NCBI GenBank assembly: GCA_013349485.1
Contig: DUZM01000148.1
Location: forward strand, 1-5,901
DNA length: 5,901 nucleotides
Source of the DNA: Candidatus Hydrogenedentota bacterium
Lineage (GTDB): Bacteria > Hydrogenedentota > Hydrogenedentia > Hydrogenedentales > SLHB01
Direction of reading: 5' to 3'
A program made the translations under genes and the position numbers. The notes beneath the pieces are model-generated. The model did no database searches. It was not told the DNA's origin and saw only the letters and a program-made list of their open reading frames with translations. Below are positions 5,115-5,901 of this stretch, piece by piece (within the stretch, counting starts at the first letter, position 1; each line of letters begins with the position of its first letter).

Positions 5115-5901
5115 CTACCGTCTCCGCAGTATTTCGGGGTTATGCGCCACAAGGGCAGCCGTCTCGTAACTGATCTCCCCCCGTTGGACAAGACGCCGCA
5201 GGTTGACGTCGAGAAGTTGGGCCCCCGGCACCGAACCCATTATGCTCATCATCTGATCTTCCATCCTGTCCGAACGGATGGCCCCGCGAATCGCGTCATT
5301 GGCTACCAGCACCTCGCACGCCAAGGCCGAACCGCTTCCGTCCAATCTCGGCAAGAGCTTCTGCGATATTACCCCGCGCAGCGCCCCGGCCAACATGTGC
5401 AACACCAAGGCGCGTTGCGCCTGCGGGTACATCGTCGCAATGCGACTGAGCGTCCGGGGAGGATCCGGCGTCGGAAACGACATGATAATCAGATAACCTT
5501 CTTCTGCGGCCCGCAACGCCGTATCCATCGTGCCGAGGTCCGGGACGGTGTCAATCACGAGTACGTCCGGATCTTGGCGCAGCGCGTGGCGCAGGGCGCG
5601 CAAGCACGACAACGTGTCATTGCCCACTTCTCGTTGTTTGACGATGCTCAAGGCGTTTTCGTGCACGTACTCGATGGGGTCCTCGATCGTGACTACGACT
5701 TTGCTTGTGTTTTCGTTGATGACGCCCACCATCGAGGCGATAGTCGAACTCTTGCCGCTGCCCGTCATCCCCGTCACGAGCACGAGCCCGCTGTCGCTAA
5801 GCGCAAGCGTATGCACGATGTCGGGCAGTTCGAGTTCGGTTACCGTCGGTATGTACTGGTCAATGGCGTGGAACGTCCCTTCAATGAAACCGCGTTGGTA
5901 G
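5115..5901 (-). CDS. PilT/GspE-family secretion ATPase with altered catalytic motifs, N-terminus beyond the window
   Basis: The frame is open to the right edge; 261 codons are visible (numbered from the edge). They cover the end of the N-terminal domain (FHAIDQYIPTVTELELPDIV) and the whole ATPase domain: Walker A GMTGSGKSS (44-52), Asp box TIEDPIEYVH (71-80), an ALRQDPDV approach (107-113), AIRGAIR (203-209) resembling PilT's AIRNLIRE, and the natural family ending ISYETAALVAHNPEILRRR. PilT hexamers power type IV pilus retraction at the inner membrane. Here the Walker B block reads DVLVIDTVPD (112-121) instead of the usual DVILVGEMRD, so the catalytic Glu position is Thr118. The His box reads SFPTPDP (141-147) instead of TLHTNSA, with Pro143 for His. 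The frame has no lesion, so these look like selected or tolerated changes. It may be a paralogue with a regulatory or weakened role rather than the main retraction motor. Confidence 0.87.
   Translation of the reverse strand, partial: YQRGFIEGTFHAIDQYIPTVTELELPDIVHTLALSDSGLVLVTGMTGSGKSSTIASMVGVINENTSKVVVTIEDPIEYVHENALSIVKQREVGNDTLSCLRALRHALRQDPDVLVIDTVPDLGTMDTALRAAEEGYLIIMSFPTPDPPRTLSRIATMYPQAQRALVLHMLAGALRGVISQKLLPRLDGSGSALACEVLVANDAIRGAIRSDRMEDQMMSIMGSVPGAQLLDVNLRRLVQRGEISYETAALVAHNPEILRRR

Overview
The window is moderately GC-rich bacterial DNA. It carries five clearly real genes, one decayed gene and two genes of unknown function. A secreted array of EF-hand calcium loops, a bacterial archease, a RelE-type toxin remnant and a PilT-family ATPase side by side would fit an environmental bacterium with large secreted repeat proteins, such as a planctomycete-like or Hydrogenedentes-like lineage. 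That is an impression from gene content, not a proven assignment.

Layout. Positions 1-1213 (minus) hold the first 404 codons of an exported protein made of paired EF-hand loops; its end lies beyond the left edge. After a 173-bp gap comes ilvD (1387-3045, minus), a complete dihydroxy-acid dehydratase of valine, leucine and isoleucine synthesis. Its upstream region (3046-3227) is shared with a divergent plus-strand toxin-antitoxin pair: an intact RelB/Phd-like antitoxin (3228-3434) and a RelE-like toxin (3431-3686) broken by a frameshift and an adjacent stop. The 146-bp convergent gap 3687-3832 contains no gene and no convincing terminator.

From 5901 down to 3833 a minus-strand cluster is read towards the toxin remnant. 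It starts with a PilT/GspE-family ATPase (N-terminus beyond the right edge) whose Walker A is perfect but whose Walker B and His box are not. Two tightly packed proteins of unknown function follow, then an archease. The spacing (0 bp between the two unknown genes, 4 bp before archease) suggests an operon. The ATPase and the two unknown ORFs lie in one reading frame, separated only by a TAG and a TGA. The first unknown ORF reads like the C-terminal part of a larger protein, so truncation or decay is possible there.

The genes do not form one obvious pathway: ilvD is housekeeping, the TA pair is an inactivated accessory module, and archease would be expected to serve an RtcB RNA ligase encoded elsewhere. 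No RNA gene, CRISPR array, insertion sequence or attachment site was recognised. The points most worth a second look are the degenerate PilT-like ATPase, the regular alternation in the EF-hand array, the broken toxin with its preserved antitoxin, and the in-frame chain of ORFs.
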